NCBI GenBank assembly: GCA_013001295.1
Contig: JABDMW010000032.1
Coordinates: 1 to 64,000, forward strand
DNA from: Hyphomonadaceae bacterium
GTDB lineage: Bacteria; Pseudomonadota; Alphaproteobacteria; Caulobacterales; Maricaulaceae
Length of the DNA: 64,000 nt
Reading direction: 5' to 3'
Both the position numbers and the translations under genes were made by a program. The notes beneath the pieces were generated by a model. The model did not search any database. It was not told the DNA's origin and saw only the letters and a program-made list of their open reading frames with translations. Below, piece after piece: positions 36,270-45,727 of this stretch. Each line of letters begins with the position of its first letter. Position 1 is the stretch's first letter.

Positions 36270-36656
36270 ATGAATTATCATTTTTCAAAAACGGTGGATC
36301 TTCCTTTTGACCAAGCGATTGAGCGGGCAACCGCCGTTTTGCAGGACAATGGATTTGGCGTGTTGACGACGATTGACGTCAAAGCCACGCTCAAGAAGAA
36401 ACTGGATGTGGATTTTCGCCCCTACACCATTCTCGGGGCGTGTAATCCGACCTTTGCTTATCAAGCCCTTCAGTGCGAACCGCATATCGGCACTATGTTG
36501 CCTTGCAATGTCATTGTGCAGGATATGGGCGAGGGTGGGATGGAAATCTCGGCGGTTGATCCAATCGCTTCCATGAACGCCATCGAAAACCAGGATCTCG
36601 GCAAGGTCGCCTATCAGGTCGAAGAGCTGCTCAAAAAGGTGATTGAAGAGATCTAG
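36270..36656 (+). CDS. DUF302 domain protein
   Basis: A 128-residue protein that is a single DUF302 domain, with 'VDLPFDQAIERATAVLQDNGFGVLT' and 'DVDFRPYTILGACNPTFAYQAL', followed by 'EPHIGTMLPCNVIV'. The cysteines in GACNP and LPCNV are typical of the family. Some relatives are proposed to bind sulphur or metal species, but no activity is proven. The gene is monocistronic between the AAA operon and the next plus-strand gene. Confidence 0.88.
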   Translation: MNYHFSKTVDLPFDQAIERATAVLQDNGFGVLTTIDVKATLKKKLDVDFRPYTILGACNPTFAYQALQCEPHIGTMLPCNVIVQDMGEGGMEISAVDPIASMNAIENQDLGKVAYQVEELLKKVIEEI

Positions 36657-36672
36657 CCGTCGACACTTTGCC

Positions 36673-36700
36673 TTGGCAGGCGGGACGATTCGGTTATAGT
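36673..36700 (+). promoter_or_regulatory. Sigma-70-type promoter for the nucleotidyltransferase-like gene
   Basis: TTGGCA (36673-36678) and TATAGT (36695-36700) are separated by 16 bp. Each differs from the consensus at one position. The start codon of the next gene is about 60 bp downstream. The elements lie just after the DUF302 stop, so the gene can be expressed on its own. Confidence 0.5.
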
Positions 36701-36761
36701 ACGGGCGTATAAGTGTTCACCTGAAAAGCTGTTGAGCCGCATTCCCACTTGGAAAGCTTTC

Positions 36762-37691
36762 ATGATTTCATTTTCTGACCTCGAAGCTAAGATAAAAACG
36801 ATATTAGAGCAGGGCGGTCCACAAAATGGAAAAGCGATTATCGACGCCTTGCAAATTGAAGATCATTTGTTGATTTGGAAGGTTTGCCGCCAGTCTGATT
36901 TATTCAGAACACTAAATTGCGCGCGGTATTATCTTCGCTATGACATAACGCGGGATAACCTCTTGCGTCTCAGCCCGTCTGTTTTAAGGGACTTTATGTC
37001 CTATAGCTTGGTGTATCTTTCTCATCAAAAAACCGACGCAACGCAAAGAAGCGCGCTTTTGGCCAATAAACACCGGTTGATTAGCCTTAAAAAACTAAAA
37101 GTCGCCCGGCGGGCCCTGCTTTCTTTGGACGCAGATATTCAAGAAAAGCTTAAAGAAAATGCGTGTTGTTTCATTGCCGGTGATATCTCCTATTTTCTGG
37201 CACACGAAGAGCCGCGTTTACACAAGGAACTTGAAACCATTGTTCATGGCTCCGACATTGATATATTGATCGTTCACAGTAATGACTTTGATCCGAATAT
37301 TGTCGCCGACGCGGAAAAACAAATGTTGGGATTTAAATTTCGGGCGTTAAAGGATCCAAGAATAGGGGAGGAGGTCGACTTTTTGTTTAAACCTGTCCGC
37401 AAAATGCTCGATCAGTTCAAATACTCCAATATTCATGAAAAGATCGCCTGCAAGATACTTTATGAATCAATTTTCTTGTTCGGCCGCCTCGACATGTATG
37501 AAAAACTGCAATCGGACCTTGAATTTTCGGGGACAAAGGAAAAAATTGAAACAGATTTTGAGACGGCTCTATTGGAACGTCAAAACACAATAAAAAAAAT
37601 ATTTGATTTAACCATGTTTAACTACCCAAAACTCGACCCTGAGATAGAGAGCCTGTTCTTTTTCTCACAAGAGCGGCTTGAGTTTCAATAG
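36762..37691 (+). CDS. Nucleotidyltransferase-like protein of unknown function
   Basis: I choose ATG 36762 (309 residues); a TTG at 36732 would add ten residues. The N-terminal 135 residues are helical, with a winged-helix-like start 'ILEQGGPQNGKAIIDAL'. They are followed by 'FIAGDISYFLAHEEPR', then 'VHGSDIDILIV' at 161-171 and 'GEEVDFLFKP'. The G-S-D-I-D motif plus a later E-V-D is the catalytic pattern of polymerase-beta-type nucleotidyltransferases. I do not know a matching named family. The gene has its own promoter and no near partner, so a regulatory or toxin-like nucleotidyltransferase cannot be excluded. Confidence 0.65.
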   Translation: MISFSDLEAKIKTILEQGGPQNGKAIIDALQIEDHLLIWKVCRQSDLFRTLNCARYYLRYDITRDNLLRLSPSVLRDFMSYSLVYLSHQKTDATQRSALLANKHRLISLKKLKVARRALLSLDADIQEKLKENACCFIAGDISYFLAHEEPRLHKELETIVHGSDIDILIVHSNDFDPNIVADAEKQMLGFKFRALKDPRIGEEVDFLFKPVRKMLDQFKYSNIHEKIACKILYESIFLFGRLDMYEKLQSDLEFSGTKEKIETDFETALLERQNTIKKIFDLTMFNYPKLDPEIESLFFFSQERLEFQ

Positions 37692-37797
37692 CTGAGGCGT
37701 TTCAGCCGAGTTTAGGCTCTTGCTAACCGCGTAAAAACGCCATATACGCACCACAAATAACACAATTTCCATCAATTTTGAACTTACAGGACAACCG

Positions 37798-39090
37798 ATG
37801 AGCACGAACGATTATAAAGTCGCCGATATTTCTTTGGCCGATTGGGGCCGCAAAGAGATCAATATTGCTGAAACTGAAATGCCGGGCTTGATGGCCTTGC
37901 GTGAGGAGTTCGGTGACAAACAGCCGCTTAATGGCGCACGTATAGCCGGATGTTTGCATATGACGATTCAAACGGCAGTATTAATCGAAACATTGACCGC
38001 ACTCGGTGCCGAAGTCCGTTGGTCATCGTGCAATATTTTTTCAACCCAGGATCAGGCTGCTGCCGCAATCGCGGCAACAGGGGTCCCTGTCTTTGCCTGG
38101 AAAGGTATGAATGACGAAGAATTTTGGGAATGTATACACGCAACCGTTAAAGGCCCTGATGGCTGGGTTCCAAATATGATTTTGGATGATGGCGGTGATT
38201 TGACCGTTCTCATGCACAATGAGTATCCGGACTTGATGGACGGCGTTAAAGGCCTTTCAGAAGAAACAACAACCGGTGTGATGCGCCTTTATGAAATGGA
38301 AAAAGCCGGGACGTTGAAAGTTCCCGCCATCAATGTGAACGACAGCGTCACGAAATCCAAATTTGACAATCTTTACGGCTGTAAAGAAAGCCTGGTTGAC
38401 GGCATCAAGCGCGCCACAGACGTCATGATGGCCGGGAAAACGGCCGTTGTTGCCGGTTTTGGCGATGTCGGTAAAGGTTCAGCGGAAAGCCTGCGCTCCC
38501 AAGGCGCCCGCGTAAAAGTCACGGAAATTGATCCGATCTGCGCCTTGCAGGCCGCGATGGAGGGTTATGAAGTTGTAACCATGGATGAAGCGGCGCCTGA
38601 GTGCGATATCTTCGTCACCGCTACTGGTAATAAGGACGTGATTACGGTTGATCATATGCGGGCTATGAAAGACCGAGCGATTGTTTGTAATATCGGTCAC
38701 TTTGACAGCGAGATTCAAATTGAAGGACTGCGCAATTACACATGGGAAAATGTGAAACCGCAGGTCGACGAAGTTGTCTTTCCGGACGGCAAACGTCTGA
38801 TTGTTTTGGCAGAGGGCCGTTTGGTCAATTTGGGCTGTGGAACCGGCCATCCAAGTTTTGTGATGTCAGCAAGTTTTACAAATCAGGTTCTGGCGCAGCT
38901 GGAAATCTGGGACAACCACGAATCCTATGAAAACAAGGTATATGTACTGCCGAAACATTTAGATGAAAAAGTGGCGAGTCTGCACCTGTCTAAATTAGGT
39001 GCAAAACTGACGGAACTGTCAAAAGATCAGGCCGACTACCTGGGTTTGAAGCAAGAAGGTCCGTACAAGCCAGAACACTATCGTTACTAA
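37798..39090 (+). CDS. ahcY: S-adenosyl-L-homocysteine hydrolase (short form)
   Basis: This enzyme splits S-adenosylhomocysteine to adenosine and homocysteine, so methylation is not blocked by its product. NAD-binding [10 protein letters not shown] is near 220-229, the substrate region has '[13 protein letters not shown]' and 'MILDDGGD', and the typical C-terminus PYKPEHYRY is intact. At 430 residues it lacks the extra segment of about 40 residues that follows ILDDGGD in most alphaproteobacterial homologues. metK follows 97 bp downstream on the same strand. Confidence 0.96.
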   Translation: MSTNDYKVADISLADWGRKEINIAETEMPGLMALREEFGDKQPLNGARIAGCLHMTIQTAVLIETLTALGAEVRWSSCNIFSTQDQAAAAIAATGVPVFAWKGMNDEEFWECIHATVKGPDGWVPNMILDDGGDLTVLMHNEYPDLMDGVKGLSEETTTGVMRLYEMEKAGTLKVPAINVNDSVTKSKFDNLYGCKESLVDGIKRATDVMMAGKTAVVAGFGDVGKGSAESLRSQGARVKVTEIDPICALQAAMEGYEVVTMDEAAPECDIFVTATGNKDVITVDHMRAMKDRAIVCNIGHFDSEIQIEGLRNYTWENVKPQVDEVVFPDGKRLIVLAEGRLVNLGCGTGHPSFVMSASFTNQVLAQLEIWDNHESYENKVYVLPKHLDEKVASLHLSKLGAKLTELSKDQADYLGLKQEGPYKPEHYRY

Positions 39091-39187
39091 GAAAGACTTT
39101 AATCAGGCGGTGCAATCGTGTGCCGCTCAACCCAAGCCTCTATCTATAATAATAAAAAGCGAAGAGCCTTAAATCCAGGAGTGCGCC

Positions 39188-40384
39188 ATGAGCCGCCAAT
39201 TTTTTGATTTTACCTCTGAATCTGTTTCCGAGGGACATCCCGACAAAGTCTCTGACCGGATCAGCGATGAAATCGTCGATCTTTATTTCCGCGAAAGCAT
39301 CAATGACGGGATGAGCCCGTGGGATGTACGTGTCGCGGCTGAGACCCTGACAACGACCAATAAAGTCGTTATCGCCGGGGAAACCCGAGGAACCGACAAA
39401 ATTACCAATGACATGATCGTTGAAGCCGCGCGTTCTGCCATCAAAGACATTGGCTATGAGCAGGATGGTTTTCATTGGGAAACCGCCGATGTCGACGTAC
39501 TTTTGCACGCACAAAGCGTCGATATCGCCCAGGGTGTTGACCAAGGTGCCGGCCTGCACACTGAAGAAGGGGCTGGGGACCAGGGCATTATGTTTGGCTA
39601 TGCCTGTAATGAAACGCCGGATCTAATGCCGGCACCGGTCTATTACAGCCATAAAATTCTTGAACGCTTGGCAACGGCTCGCAAACACGAAGGTAAAACC
39701 CAGCTCGGCCCGGATTCAAAAAGCCAGGTCAGTGTTCGTTATGATAACGGCAAACCTGTCGGCGCTTCCGCGATTGTATTGTCTACTCAACATCTTGATG
39801 CCAGCATGACGTCAGCCGACGTTGCCGATCTGGTCAAACCGTATATTTATGAAGTCATGCCGGAAGGTTGGATCACAGACAAAACCATTTGGCACATCAA
39901 TCCAACTGGTAAATTTGTCATTGGCGGTCCGGATGGGGATTCAGGCCTCACAGGCCGTAAAATCATTGTGGATACGTACGGCGGTGCGGCCCCTCATGGT
40001 GGCGGCGCCTTCTCAGGTAAAGATCCGACCAAGGTTGACCGCAGTGCAGCCTATATATCTCGCTACCTGGCCAAAAATATTGTTGCAGCCGACATTGCTG
40101 ATTGGGTCAATATTCAGTTGTCCTATGCGATCGGTGTGGCCGAGCCAACATCCGTCTATGTGGATATGGGCGGCAAAGGCAAGGTGAGTGAAGAAGCAGT
40201 CGAAAAAGCCATCCGCGAAGTCATTTCTCTGACACCACGCGGCATTCGTTCGCACCTTGATCTCAACAAACCGATCTATGCCCGCACAGCTGCTTATGGA
40301 CATTTCGGCCGGACACCTGACAATGAAGGCGGATTTAGCTGGGAAAAAACGGATTTGGTTGAGGCGCTTAAGAAGGCATTGTAA
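39188..40384 (+). CDS. metK: S-adenosylmethionine synthetase
   Basis: Makes SAM from methionine and ATP in the cytosol. The 398 residues have the N-terminal '[19 protein letters not shown]' with the ATP- and metal-binding His and Asp. They also have the signature '[12 protein letters not shown]' and the glycine-rich phosphate loop '[16 protein letters not shown]'. The length is normal. The ribosome site 'aggag' is 7 nt from ATG. TATAAT at 39145 may be a -10 box, though no good -35 is seen. No SAM or SAH riboswitch could be recognised in the leader. The following dehydrogenase gene starts 31 bp after its stop. Confidence 0.97.
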   Translation: MSRQFFDFTSESVSEGHPDKVSDRISDEIVDLYFRESINDGMSPWDVRVAAETLTTTNKVVIAGETRGTDKITNDMIVEAARSAIKDIGYEQDGFHWETADVDVLLHAQSVDIAQGVDQGAGLHTEEGAGDQGIMFGYACNETPDLMPAPVYYSHKILERLATARKHEGKTQLGPDSKSQVSVRYDNGKPVGASAIVLSTQHLDASMTSADVADLVKPYIYEVMPEGWITDKTIWHINPTGKFVIGGPDGDSGLTGRKIIVDTYGGAAPHGGGAFSGKDPTKVDRSAAYISRYLAKNIVAADIADWVNIQLSYAIGVAEPTSVYVDMGGKGKVSEEAVEKAIREVISLTPRGIRSHLDLNKPIYARTAAYGHFGRTPDNEGGFSWEKTDLVEALKKAL

Positions 40385-40415
40385 GCTTTCAAAATCCGCA
40401 GCAAGAGAGGAATTC

Positions 40416-41360
40416 ATGGCAGATAAAGTTCTTGTGACCTGTCCCCCTATGTTGGGTTTAATCGACGAATTCTACCCTGTTTTTGAACAATTTGGGCTGC
40501 AAGGTATCGCAGCAAATGTTGTGCAGACACTGAGCGTGGATGAACTCGTCGAAATATTGCCTGATTATGATGGCTGGATTATCGGTGACGACCCTGCAAC
40601 AGAAAAAGTTTTTAAGGCTGCTAATGCTGGAAAACTAAGGGCTGCGGTTAAGTGGGGCGTGGGGGTTGATAATGTCGATTTCAAAGCCTGTGAAGCTTTG
40701 GGTATTCCGATTATCAATACTCCAGGTGTATTTGGCCGTGAAGTCGCTGACGTAGCCATGACATATGTGTTGGGCTTGGCGCGCGATACTTATTTTATTG
40801 ACCGGGAAATCCGCGCCAATAAATCCTGGCCCAAGCCCCGCGGTGTTTCCACCTGGAACAAAACGGCGGCGGTTATTGGATTTGGAGATATAGGACGTAA
40901 TACGGCGAAAAGGCTACTGGCCTGTGATATGACCGTCAAAGTATATGACCCTTTCTACGAGCCGGTACCGGGATTAGAGGTTATTCCGATGACATGGCCT
41001 GAGGGCTTGGATGATGTGGATTTTCTCGTCTTTACAGCGCCTTTAAACCCGCAAACACACCATATGTTCAACCATGATATTTTACCACGTCTCAAAAAAG
41101 GAGTGCGGCTAGTTAATGTCGGGCGGGGTCCGGTCGTGCAAGAAAGTGCATTGCTCGAAGGATTAAACTCCGGATTGATCACATCCGCAGCGCTTGACGT
41201 CTTTGAGGTCGAACCGCTCGCGGATGATTCACCGCTTCGTAGTTTTGATCGATGTATATTCGGATCACATAACGGATCCAATACAGTTGACGCCGTCAGG
41301 CACGTTAGTAAATTAGCCATTGAATCACTTGCCGGTTTTTTGGAGCGGACTAGAAAATGA
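40416..41360 (+). CDS. D-2-hydroxyacid dehydrogenase (phosphoglycerate dehydrogenase-like)
   Basis: From ATG 40416, with 'gagagg' upstream, the protein has 314 residues. It shows the NAD-binding GFGDIGRNT, the catalytic arginine in 'VNVGRGP', the glutamate in 'DVFEVEPL', and the histidine in 'GSHNGSN'. It is shorter than housekeeping SerA and lacks the C-terminal ACT part. Followed by an SDR and an SMP-30 lactonase, it probably makes or uses a sugar acid for the glycan cluster rather than serine. Substrate not known. Confidence 0.88.
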   Translation: MADKVLVTCPPMLGLIDEFYPVFEQFGLQGIAANVVQTLSVDELVEILPDYDGWIIGDDPATEKVFKAANAGKLRAAVKWGVGVDNVDFKACEALGIPIINTPGVFGREVADVAMTYVLGLARDTYFIDREIRANKSWPKPRGVSTWNKTAAVIGFGDIGRNTAKRLLACDMTVKVYDPFYEPVPGLEVIPMTWPEGLDDVDFLVFTAPLNPQTHHMFNHDILPRLKKGVRLVNVGRGPVVQESALLEGLNSGLITSAALDVFEVEPLADDSPLRSFDRCIFGSHNGSNTVDAVRHVSKLAIESLAGFLERTRK

Positions 41361-42106
41361 AAAAAGCCGTTTTGATTACAGGCGCCGCAGGCGGAATCGG
41401 GACGGCTCTTTCTAACGCGTATCAAAATGCAGGTTGGTTTGTTATCGGCACAAGCCGCAAAACGCCTGAAAATATAGATGAATTAAATGCGTTTATCGCA
41501 TGTGATTTGCTAATGCTCGCATCAGATGATCTGGCGCGTGATGAATTTGTAAATGCAGTTTTGGAAGTCTTATACACAAACAAAGCGGAGCTGCATTCGC
41601 TTGTGAATAATGCTGCTCTGCAAGTCTTGGGCGGTGCTGATGATCTCACTGCAAAACAGTTCGAGAATAGCTTTGCCGTCAATACACTTGCGCCATTTCG
41701 GTTAACACAAGCCTTTCTGACAAATCTTGAAACTACCAAGGGCTCCGTTGTCAATATTGGGACGGTGCACGCCCAATCGACTAAAAAAGGCTTTGTCGCG
41801 TATGCAACAACCAAAACGGCGATGCATGGGCTGACACGCGCCTTGGCTGTTGATCTGGGCGGAAGGGTGCGCGTGAATTGTCTGGCACCGGCCGCGACGG
41901 CCACGCCTATGCTTATGGCCGGATTTGCAGGTCGGGAACAATCATTTGAAAAACTAGCGGAGTCGCATCCGATCGGGCGCGTTGCCAACCCGGCCGAAGT
42001 AGCGAAAGCGGCGGTGTTTCTATCCTCAAACGATGCCAGTTTCATCACAGGTTCAACATTATACTGCGACGGGGGTGTTTTATCCCGTCTTCACGACCCG
42101 GAATAG
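41357..42106 (+). CDS. Short-chain dehydrogenase/reductase
   Basis: A 249-residue Rossmann-fold enzyme with the cofactor motif TGAAGGIGTA near 8-17, 'NNAALQVLGG', and the catalytic YATTK near 153-157. The C-terminal 'FLSSNDASFITGSTLYCDGG' is typical of the class. The ATG overlaps the dehydrogenase stop (ATGA). SDRs of this type occur in clusters for modified keto sugars, for example the PtmA-like enzymes of legionaminic acid loci, but that is suggestive only. Confidence 0.9.
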   Translation: MKKAVLITGAAGGIGTALSNAYQNAGWFVIGTSRKTPENIDELNAFIACDLLMLASDDLARDEFVNAVLEVLYTNKAELHSLVNNAALQVLGGADDLTAKQFENSFAVNTLAPFRLTQAFLTNLETTKGSVVNIGTVHAQSTKKGFVAYATTKTAMHGLTRALAVDLGGRVRVNCLAPAATATPMLMAGFAGREQSFEKLAESHPIGRVANPAEVAKAAVFLSSNDASFITGSTLYCDGGVLSRLHDPE

Positions 42107-42109
42107 CCC

Positions 42110-42952
42110 GTGGCCAGGGTAAAGTGCATTTGGGAGGCGCAGGCCACGCTCGGCGAAGGTCCGATCTGGGTAGCTCATGAACAGACATTATACTGGGTGG
42201 ATATAAAAGCACCATCTATCCACTGTTATCAACCTAATACTCAAGGCAAGAAATCCTGGCCTTTGGACGAAAAAATCGGGTGTCTTGTTTACCGGCCGAA
42301 TGACGGATTTTTGGCGGGGCTTGAAAGCGGATTTGCGCGTGTTGAATTCGGGGACTCCGGCACGGAACCCATAATCAACAAAATAGTGGATCCCGAACCA
42401 GACCTGCCGGGCAACCGATTCAACGATGGCAAATTGGATACGCAGGGTCGGTTCTGGGCCGGCACCATGGACAATGCGGAAACAAAAAAATCCGGATCGT
42501 GGTGGGTATTGGATCATGACGATCAAGTTTACCAAATTGACACCGGGTATCAGGTGACGAATGGACCTGCCTTTGATGAGGCGCGAAACCGCGTGTATTT
42601 GACGGATAGTGCGGCGCAAACGATCTATTGTGCGGAGAAGAAGTCCGGTATTGGAATTGCGAACAAACGCGTGTTCTGTCAATTTGGGGAAGGGGATGGA
42701 TATCCTGATGGCATGACCACGGATGCAGATGGAAATTTATGGGTGGCATTTTGGGATGGAAGCTGCATCCGGCAATTCGATCTGGATGGTAACATTATTC
42801 GTACAGTCAACCTTCCAATACCCCGTCCAACAAGTCTTTGCTTTGACACGAACAGATCCGCTTTATTCGTAACAAGCGCCCGAATAAATTTATGCGATCA
42901 ACAGATTTTTGATGCACCTTTATCAGGCGGCTTATTCGAAGTCATTGTATAG
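42110..42952 (+). CDS. SMP-30/gluconolactonase-family protein
   Basis: A 280-residue six-bladed propeller of the SMP-30 type. It has the metal-ligand glutamate in 'ATLGEGPIWV', 'GNRFNDGKLDTQGRFWAGTMD' with the asparagine ligand, and 'YPDGMTTDADGNLWVAFWDG' with the aspartate. Such enzymes open sugar lactones. The GTG at 42110 follows the SDR stop by 3 bp with 'gga' upstream. With the two dehydrogenases it forms a short oxidation and lactone-opening pathway. Confidence 0.9.
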   Translation: MARVKCIWEAQATLGEGPIWVAHEQTLYWVDIKAPSIHCYQPNTQGKKSWPLDEKIGCLVYRPNDGFLAGLESGFARVEFGDSGTEPIINKIVDPEPDLPGNRFNDGKLDTQGRFWAGTMDNAETKKSGSWWVLDHDDQVYQIDTGYQVTNGPAFDEARNRVYLTDSAAQTIYCAEKKSGIGIANKRVFCQFGEGDGYPDGMTTDADGNLWVAFWDGSCIRQFDLDGNIIRTVNLPIPRPTSLCFDTNRSALFVTSARINLCDQQIFDAPLSGGLFEVIV

Positions 42953-42977
42953 AAATAGAAATTCAAAAAGGAATAAA

Positions 42978-44003
42978 ATGGCAAATATTCTCGTCACGGG
43001 CGGCGCAGGTTTTATAGGTTCGCATACATGTGTCGAACTTATAAAAGCTGGCCATAAAATTGTTGTATTAGATAATTTTGTAAATTCAGATGTCGAGTCA
43101 CTGACGCGAGTAAAAACAATTTGTGTTACGGATTTTCCGGTAGAAAAAGGCGATGTATTGGATACCGGTTTTGTTCGAAGTTTGCTAAAAAAACATAAGA
43201 TAGAATCCGTAATTCATTTCGCTGGACTTAAGGCTGTTGGTGAGTCCGTTGAACAACCATTGGCGTATTACAATAACAATGTTGTTGGTACATATAGCCT
43301 TTTGTCCGCGATGAATGATGCGGGCGTTCATAAAATTGTTTTTAGCTCGTCAGCAACTGTTTATGGAGATCCTCAAGTTTTGCCCTTGACTGAGTCACAC
43401 CCGCTCTCGGCAACAAACCCGTATGGCAGATCTAAACTGATTGTAGAGGATATGTTGAGAGATTTATACAAATCTGACAATCAGTGGCAAATAAGCATTC
43501 TTCGGTATTTCAATCCCTGCGGTGCGCATCAGAGTGGATTAATAGGCGAGGACCCAAAAGGAATTCCCAATAATTTAGTTCCATTCGTCGCGCAGGTCGC
43601 GAGCGGAAGACGTGAAAAGCTAAATATCTGGGGAAATGATTATGATACACCGGATGGAACAGGTGTCCGGGATTATATTCATGTCGTAGATTTGGCTGAG
43701 GGACATGTAAAAGCGTTAGAGAGTTTATCTGTTGGTTCAGGGTGTGTGGCGGTCAACCTGGGAACAGGAAAAGGCTATTCAGTGAAGGAGGTCGCGACCG
43801 CATTTGGGAATGCAGCGGGAACGGCTATACCTTATATTATCGCTAATCGCCGGCCTGGCGACATTGCAAGTTGTTATGCGGATTGTTCCTTTGCGAAAGA
43901 ATATTTGAATTGGTCTGCAAAACGAAACCTTGTCGATATGATGACAGATCATTGGAGATGGCAACAAAACAACCCGGATGGTTATTCGGATTGTACAAAT
44001 TAA
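42978..44003 (+). CDS. galE: UDP-glucose 4-epimerase
   Basis: From ATG 42978, with 'aaagga' upstream, the 341 residues match GalE, which interconverts UDP-glucose and UDP-galactose. Features are NAD-binding GGAGFIGSHT near 8-17, 'VIHFAGLKAVGES', the catalytic 'SSSATVYG', the NPYGRSK tyrosine-lysine pair, and 'YFNPCGAH'. Its upstream region overlaps the end of the SMP-30 gene by ORF but not by this start. It opens the A+T-richer surface-sugar half of the window. Confidence 0.96.
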   Translation: MANILVTGGAGFIGSHTCVELIKAGHKIVVLDNFVNSDVESLTRVKTICVTDFPVEKGDVLDTGFVRSLLKKHKIESVIHFAGLKAVGESVEQPLAYYNNNVVGTYSLLSAMNDAGVHKIVFSSSATVYGDPQVLPLTESHPLSATNPYGRSKLIVEDMLRDLYKSDNQWQISILRYFNPCGAHQSGLIGEDPKGIPNNLVPFVAQVASGRREKLNIWGNDYDTPDGTGVRDYIHVVDLAEGHVKALESLSVGSGCVAVNLGTGKGYSVKEVATAFGNAAGTAIPYIIANRRPGDIASCYADCSFAKEYLNWSAKRNLVDMMTDHWRWQQNNPDGYSDCTN

Positions 44004-44145
44004 AGCTTGGAATTAGCTTGTTATATGAAATGAAAAAACATCAGGAATTTTAATCGTCATTGCTTGATTTTATTGCCGTATTCATACACATAGCAGCGAG
44101 GGTTAATCAACTTAAGTGAATTGATAAAACTGTATGGGGGATCGT

Positions 44146-44298
44146 ATGAATCAAGTATTGGCGGAGAACCTGCTAACAGATTCGAAAAATTACCCTTTAG
44201 AGCAATTAAACCGGTTAGTTCGAAAATATTATGTGAGATCTACGGAAGAATTGGAAACTTCTATCAGTGTGTTTCAAAAACCCGGCAAAAGTTTCTAA
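44146..44298 (+). CDS. Possible small protein before the MBOAT gene
   Basis: A 50-codon frame starts at ATG 44146 behind 'tgggggat' and stops 10 bp before the MBOAT start. The peptide is MNQVLAENLLTDSKN-like at its head, and charged and helical, with no membrane segment. Its ribosome site and its snug position fit a real small gene coupled to the acyltransferase. However, it has no recognised family, and another frame of 63 codons overlaps it. Confidence 0.4.
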   Translation: MNQVLAENLLTDSKNYPLEQLNRLVRKYYVRSTEELETSISVFQKPGKSF

Positions 44299-44308
44299 GG
44301 ATGTTTGA

Positions 44309-45727
44309 ATGAGTTTTAATTCTTACGGCGGTATCATTTTCGCAATATTAGTATTGTGCGGTTACCATCTTATCCGGCGCCATGACCGCCAAAATATATT
44401 CTTACTTTTAGTAAGTATATATTTCTATGCAACGTCGAGCATTCTTTTTACAGGTTTATTGATCTCGACGATTTATGTCGGATTTTCGGCGGGGCAAATT
44501 ATTGAAAGTGTTCGCAATACCGGAAGAAGTGTAAGAACAATTACAGCTTTCGCTATAATACTGCTATTGGGTATTTTGGGCGTATTTAAATATTACAATT
44601 TTTTCGTAGATAGTTTTGCCGCGTCGATATCTATGTTTGGCTTTAAACCATCGGTATCGACTTTAAACATCGTCTTGCCGGTCGGCATTTCATTTTACAT
44701 TTTTCAAACTATCGGCTACTTGATTGACGTCGTTAGAAAACAGACTAAAGCTGAAACGAATCTGATCGATTTTGCGTTATTCGTTTCATTTTTCCCGCAA
44801 TTGGTTGCAGGCCCAATTGAAAGATCGCAAAATTTTCTCAAGCAAATTAAGGTAAAGCGACCACCTATAACAAATGCGGATGTAACGTATGGGCTTTTTC
44901 TTATTATCCAGGGGTATGCCAAGAAAGTAGTCATTGCCGACAATTTGGCGCCCTATGTTGATGCGATCTTTGAACACAAGGACATCTCGTCCCCGCTAAT
45001 TTGGGTCGGGTTGCTTTTGTTTGCCATTCAAATTTATGGCGACTTTTCGGGTTATACAGACATTGCGAGAGGGTATTCGCGTTTATTAGGTTTTAGAATA
45101 TTACTCAACTTCGATCGACCTTATGCAGCCCGGAGTCCATCGGATTTTTGGAGAAGGTGGCATATTTCGTTGTCCAATTGGTTTACCGAATATGTATATT
45201 TTAGTCTGGGTGGTAATAGGTCGAAGTCATCTGTTAGACGCGGAGGAAATGTACTTGGTACAATGACATTGAGTGGACTATGGCACGGAGCTTCATTGAA
45301 CTTTATAATTTGGGGTGCCTATCACGGTTTAATTATTTTATTAGGACGAGTATTCAGTAAGATTGTTCCGAAAGCGGTTCGGCAATCAAAGGCTTCAACT
45401 GCACTTGCTGTTTCTCTCACATTTATTTTAATGTTGTACGGATGGATGTATTTTAGAATTACCGATTTCGACCAGTTGATAAGCTTTCACCACGCAATAA
45501 TTTTTGAATGGGGAGGGTGGGAACCTGCTTTGGCTTTTCTGTTTCAAGGAACGATTTTTTTAGTATTATGGCTTGTCATCGATATTATGGAGCTTCATTG
45601 GATTAATATTCATGCGCATGAGGTAAAGAATTATCGGGGAATTGGGATTTATATGGGTTTTATATTAACGATAGTTTTCGTCCTACATGCCGTTGATCCA
45701 AGTGCATTCATATATTTTAGGTTTTAA
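44309..45727 (+). CDS. MBOAT-family O-acyltransferase (AlgI-like)
   Basis: A 472-residue polytopic membrane protein with about ten helices. The MBOAT features are 'SPSDFWRRWHISLSNWFTEYVYF' and the catalytic histidine in LWHG (His326) within 'SGLWHGASLNFIIWGAYHG'. AlgI/DltB/PatA-type proteins move an acyl group, usually acetyl, across the membrane for attachment to polysaccharide. Its partner is the next gene, whose start overlaps its stop. The acceptor is presumably a polymer made by this cluster. Confidence 0.92.
   Translation: MSFNSYGGIIFAILVLCGYHLIRRHDRQNIFLLLVSIYFYATSSILFTGLLISTIYVGFSAGQIIESVRNTGRSVRTITAFAIILLLGILGVFKYYNFFVDSFAASISMFGFKPSVSTLNIVLPVGISFYIFQTIGYLIDVVRKQTKAETNLIDFALFVSFFPQLVAGPIERSQNFLKQIKVKRPPITNADVTYGLFLIIQGYAKKVVIADNLAPYVDAIFEHKDISSPLIWVGLLLFAIQIYGDFSGYTDIARGYSRLLGFRILLNFDRPYAARSPSDFWRRWHISLSNWFTEYVYFSLGGNRSKSSVRRGGNVLGTMTLSGLWHGASLNFIIWGAYHGLIILLGRVFSKIVPKAVRQSKASTALAVSLTFILMLYGWMYFRITDFDQLISFHHAIIFEWGGWEPALAFLFQGTIFLVLWLVIDIMELHWINIHAHEVKNYRGIGIYMGFILTIVFVLHAVDPSAFIYFRF

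Noticed and set aside
39091-39187. Possible SAM or SAH riboswitch in the metK leader (and in the ahcY leader at 37692-37797)
   Set aside because: Only short hairpins are present; none of the known SAM/SAH element consensus blocks could be matched.
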